From: Anaerolineaceae bacterium UBA6086
GTDB lineage: Bacteria > Chloroflexota > Anaerolineae > Anaerolineales > Anaerolineaceae
Assembly (NCBI GenBank): GCA_002436005.1
Contig: DIXG01000015.1
Coordinates: forward strand, 888 to 53,791
Direction: 5' to 3'
DNA length: 52,904 nt
Shown piece by piece: positions 51,415 through 52,904 of the stretch. The notes below the pieces were generated by a model, which was not told where the DNA came from, searched no databases, and saw only the letters and a program-made list of their open reading frames with translations. Within the stretch, counting starts at the first letter, position 1. Every line of letters begins with the position of its first letter. A program made the translations under genes and the position numbers.

Positions 51415-52674
51415 ATGAATATGAAGAAATTCAGAGTGCCGGGTTGGGTTCGTCGGATTGGCATTTACCTGGCAGTCCTCGGACCCGGATTGATCACAGC
51501 CAGCGCAGATAATGATGCCCCGGGTATTGCCACTTATTCCATGGCTGGCTCAACCTATGGGTATCAGTTCCTTTCCATTATCCTGATTGTCACCATTGGG
51601 GAGATTGTCATCCAGGAAATGGCAGCCCGCATGGGCGTTGTCACTGGCAAAGGCACTGCCGACCTGATCAGGGAAAGATTTGGGGTGAAGATCACTGCTT
51701 TCGCCATGCTTGCCCTGCTGGTCGCCAATCTCGGTACCACCGTCGCACAAATTGCTGGCATCGCTGCCTCTGCCGAGCTGTTCGGCATCAGCCGCTACAT
51801 TGCTGCGCCACTGGCGGCAATCCTGGTCAGTGTGTCTGTATTGAAGGGCTCCTATAAGGTGATCGAAAAGTTCCTTCTGGTTTTGTCCTTATCAGCCCTC
51901 AGCTACGTGGCAACTGTTTTTATGATCAATCCACCTTGGGGCGAAGTCTTAAGGTCAACGGTTACACCCCAATTCACCTTCGATAACAATTTCTTGATTG
52001 CAATGCTTGCAACAGTAGGTACCACCATCACCCCCTGGGGCATCTTCTATATGCAAGCCTCTGTTGCAGATAAGGGACTGGCAATCAAGGATTATCGGTA
52101 TACAAAACTGGATGTTGTATTTGGCGCCGCCTGGGGAAATATCATTTCAGCTTTCATCATCATCGCCACAGCCGCCACGCTATTCATCAACGGTATTGTG
52201 GTTGAAAGTGCAGAACAAGCAGCCCTGGTGCTTTCGCCCCTGGTAGGGGATGCAGCCAAGATCTTATTCTCGGCAGGTTTGCTGGGAGCGTCGCTGCTGG
52301 CAGTCTCCGTGCTGCCCCTTTCGACAACCTATGCATTTTGCGAAGCCTTTGGCTTCGAGCGCGGTCTGAATAGAAAATTCAAGGATGCACCGGTGTTTTA
52401 TGGCATCTATACAGGCATTATTGCCCTGAGTGTATTGATCGTGCTCATACCGGGGGTTCCGCTGTTTCCCTTGATGTGGCTATCCCAATCCCTCAACGCC
52501 CTCCTTCTTCCCATTATGCTGGTTCTGGTGCTCAGGCTCAGCAACAATGAAAAACTGATGGGAAATTGGAAGAACAAGGGAATACAGAACATCTTTGCCA
52601 CCGGTCTCACACTCTTTATCAGTTTGATCGCGATCGCGTTCCTGGTCACATCCTTTTTCGAATTACGAGGGTAG
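51415..52674 (+). CDS. NRAMP-family transporter, NRMT-like
   Basis: The 419-residue membrane protein has about eleven hydrophobic helices. TM1 carries SADNDAPGIATY at the position of the NRAMP DPGN motif (first Asp kept, Asn lost). TM6 reads TTITPWGIFY where classical NRAMPs have a TIMPH-type Met. Loss of that Met, needed for transition-metal selectivity, resembles NRAMP-related Mg2+ transporters (NRMTs) and fits the MgtE-like partner upstream. Mg2+ or Mn2+ uptake is inferred. A GGAG lies ahead of the ATG. Confidence 0.85.
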   Translation: MNMKKFRVPGWVRRIGIYLAVLGPGLITASADNDAPGIATYSMAGSTYGYQFLSIILIVTIGEIVIQEMAARMGVVTGKGTADLIRERFGVKITAFAMLALLVANLGTTVAQIAGIAASAELFGISRYIAAPLAAILVSVSVLKGSYKVIEKFLLVLSLSALSYVATVFMINPPWGEVLRSTVTPQFTFDNNFLIAMLATVGTTITPWGIFYMQASVADKGLAIKDYRYTKLDVVFGAAWGNIISAFIIIATAATLFINGIVVESAEQAALVLSPLVGDAAKILFSAGLLGASLLAVSVLPLSTTYAFCEAFGFERGLNRKFKDAPVFYGIYTGIIALSVLIVLIPGVPLFPLMWLSQSLNALLLPIMLVLVLRLSNNEKLMGNWKNKGIQNIFATGLTLFISLIAIAFLVTSFFELRG

Positions 52675-52709
52675 CAGCGGCAGAATGTGCCAGCCATAAC
52701 CCTGTCCGA

Positions 52710-52904
52710 TTATGGCATATTTGCCAGAGCAAAGGTCCACATATCGGAAAATTCTTCGATCAGCTTGGCGGTGGGCTTGCCCGCGCCGTGCCCTGCTCGT
52801 GTCTCAATGCGGATCAGCACCGGTGCCTCGCCAGCCTGAGCCTGCTGCAGTTTGGCGGCAAACTTGAAGCTGTGGGCAGGAAAAACCCGGTCATCATGGT
52901 CACC
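52710..52904 (-). CDS. Prolyl oligopeptidase (S9A), C-terminal fragment
   Basis: The minus frame from the window edge to TAA at 52712-52710 gives 65 codons. It reads DHDDRVFPAHSFKFAAKL, then IRIETRAGHGAGKPTAKLIEE and a C-terminal FALANMP. DHDDRV carries the catalytic Asp and AGHGAGK the catalytic His of the S9A family; the Ser lies outside the window. Such enzymes cut short peptides after proline. It is convergent with the NRAMP gene, 35 bases apart. Confidence 0.88.
   Translation of the reverse strand, partial: GDHDDRVFPAHSFKFAAKLQQAQAGEAPVLIRIETRAGHGAGKPTAKLIEEFSDMWTFALANMP

Overview
The window looks like a chromosomal piece of a Chloroflexota bacterium, most likely class Anaerolineae. This is inferred from gene content: an R3H/AAA ATPase beside tmk, a NurA/HAS-barrel/HerA/Rad50 cluster in a bacterium, an FMN-riboswitch-controlled NMT1/THI5-type ABC transporter of the kind known from Chloroflexi, and many short GCGGACT..AGTCCGC palindromes. 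No rRNA, tRNA, CRISPR array or complete transposon was seen. The only segment of clearly different base composition is an AT-rich restriction-modification pair at 39.2-40.7 kb.

Layout. 0-14.6 kb is almost entirely minus strand: tsaE (partial), a DUF951 protein, plsC, a PrsW-like membrane protease, a DsbA-cyclophilin fusion lipoprotein, tmk, the R3H/AAA ATPase, a GNAT-like protein, pdxT-pdxS (vitamin B6), small membrane and DinB proteins, an ABC-2 exporter pair, a TrmH-type RNA methyltransferase, and a protein ending in a degenerate IS200-transposase-like domain. lpdA (14.9-16.3 kb, plus) ends in a strong terminator and a block of palindromic repeats. 16.7-22.8 kb (minus) is a four-gene DNA-end-processing operon: nurA, HAS-barrel protein, herA, rad50/sbcC. 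A second repeat block with a 122-bp direct duplication follows. 23.5-28.2 kb (plus) holds a P5C/glutamate-semialdehyde dehydrogenase, a two-subunit glutaconate-type CoA-transferase and a D-2-hydroxyacid dehydrogenase. A decayed isoprenylcysteine-methyltransferase-like gene precedes rarA, a histidine phosphatase, PPK2 and a PfkB kinase (30.1-34.1 kb). 34-41 kb (minus) carries a membrane transglutaminase, an aminotransferase, a sugar nucleotidyltransferase and the BstYI/BglII-like R-M pair.

41-43.8 kb (minus) is a putative riboflavin ABC transporter preceded by promoter, FMN aptamer and terminator. 44-47 kb (plus) contains two alpha/beta hydrolases, a thioredoxin-fold peroxiredoxin-like gene with an in-frame UGA exactly at the first active-site Cys position (probable selenoprotein), and an NAD(P)-binding protein. 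47-49.6 kb (minus) is an ArsR-regulated metal P-type ATPase. 50.1-52.7 kb (plus) pairs a PRC-barrel/MgtE-N/CBS protein with an NRAMP-like transporter that lacks the usual metal-binding Met, preceded by a leader with its own terminator. The window closes inside a prolyl oligopeptidase gene.

The most noteworthy items are the UGA-containing redox protein, the degenerate IS200-like domain protein near REP-like repeats, the NurA-HerA-Rad50 operon, the MgtE-N/NRAMP pair with its leader, and the FMN riboswitch transporter.
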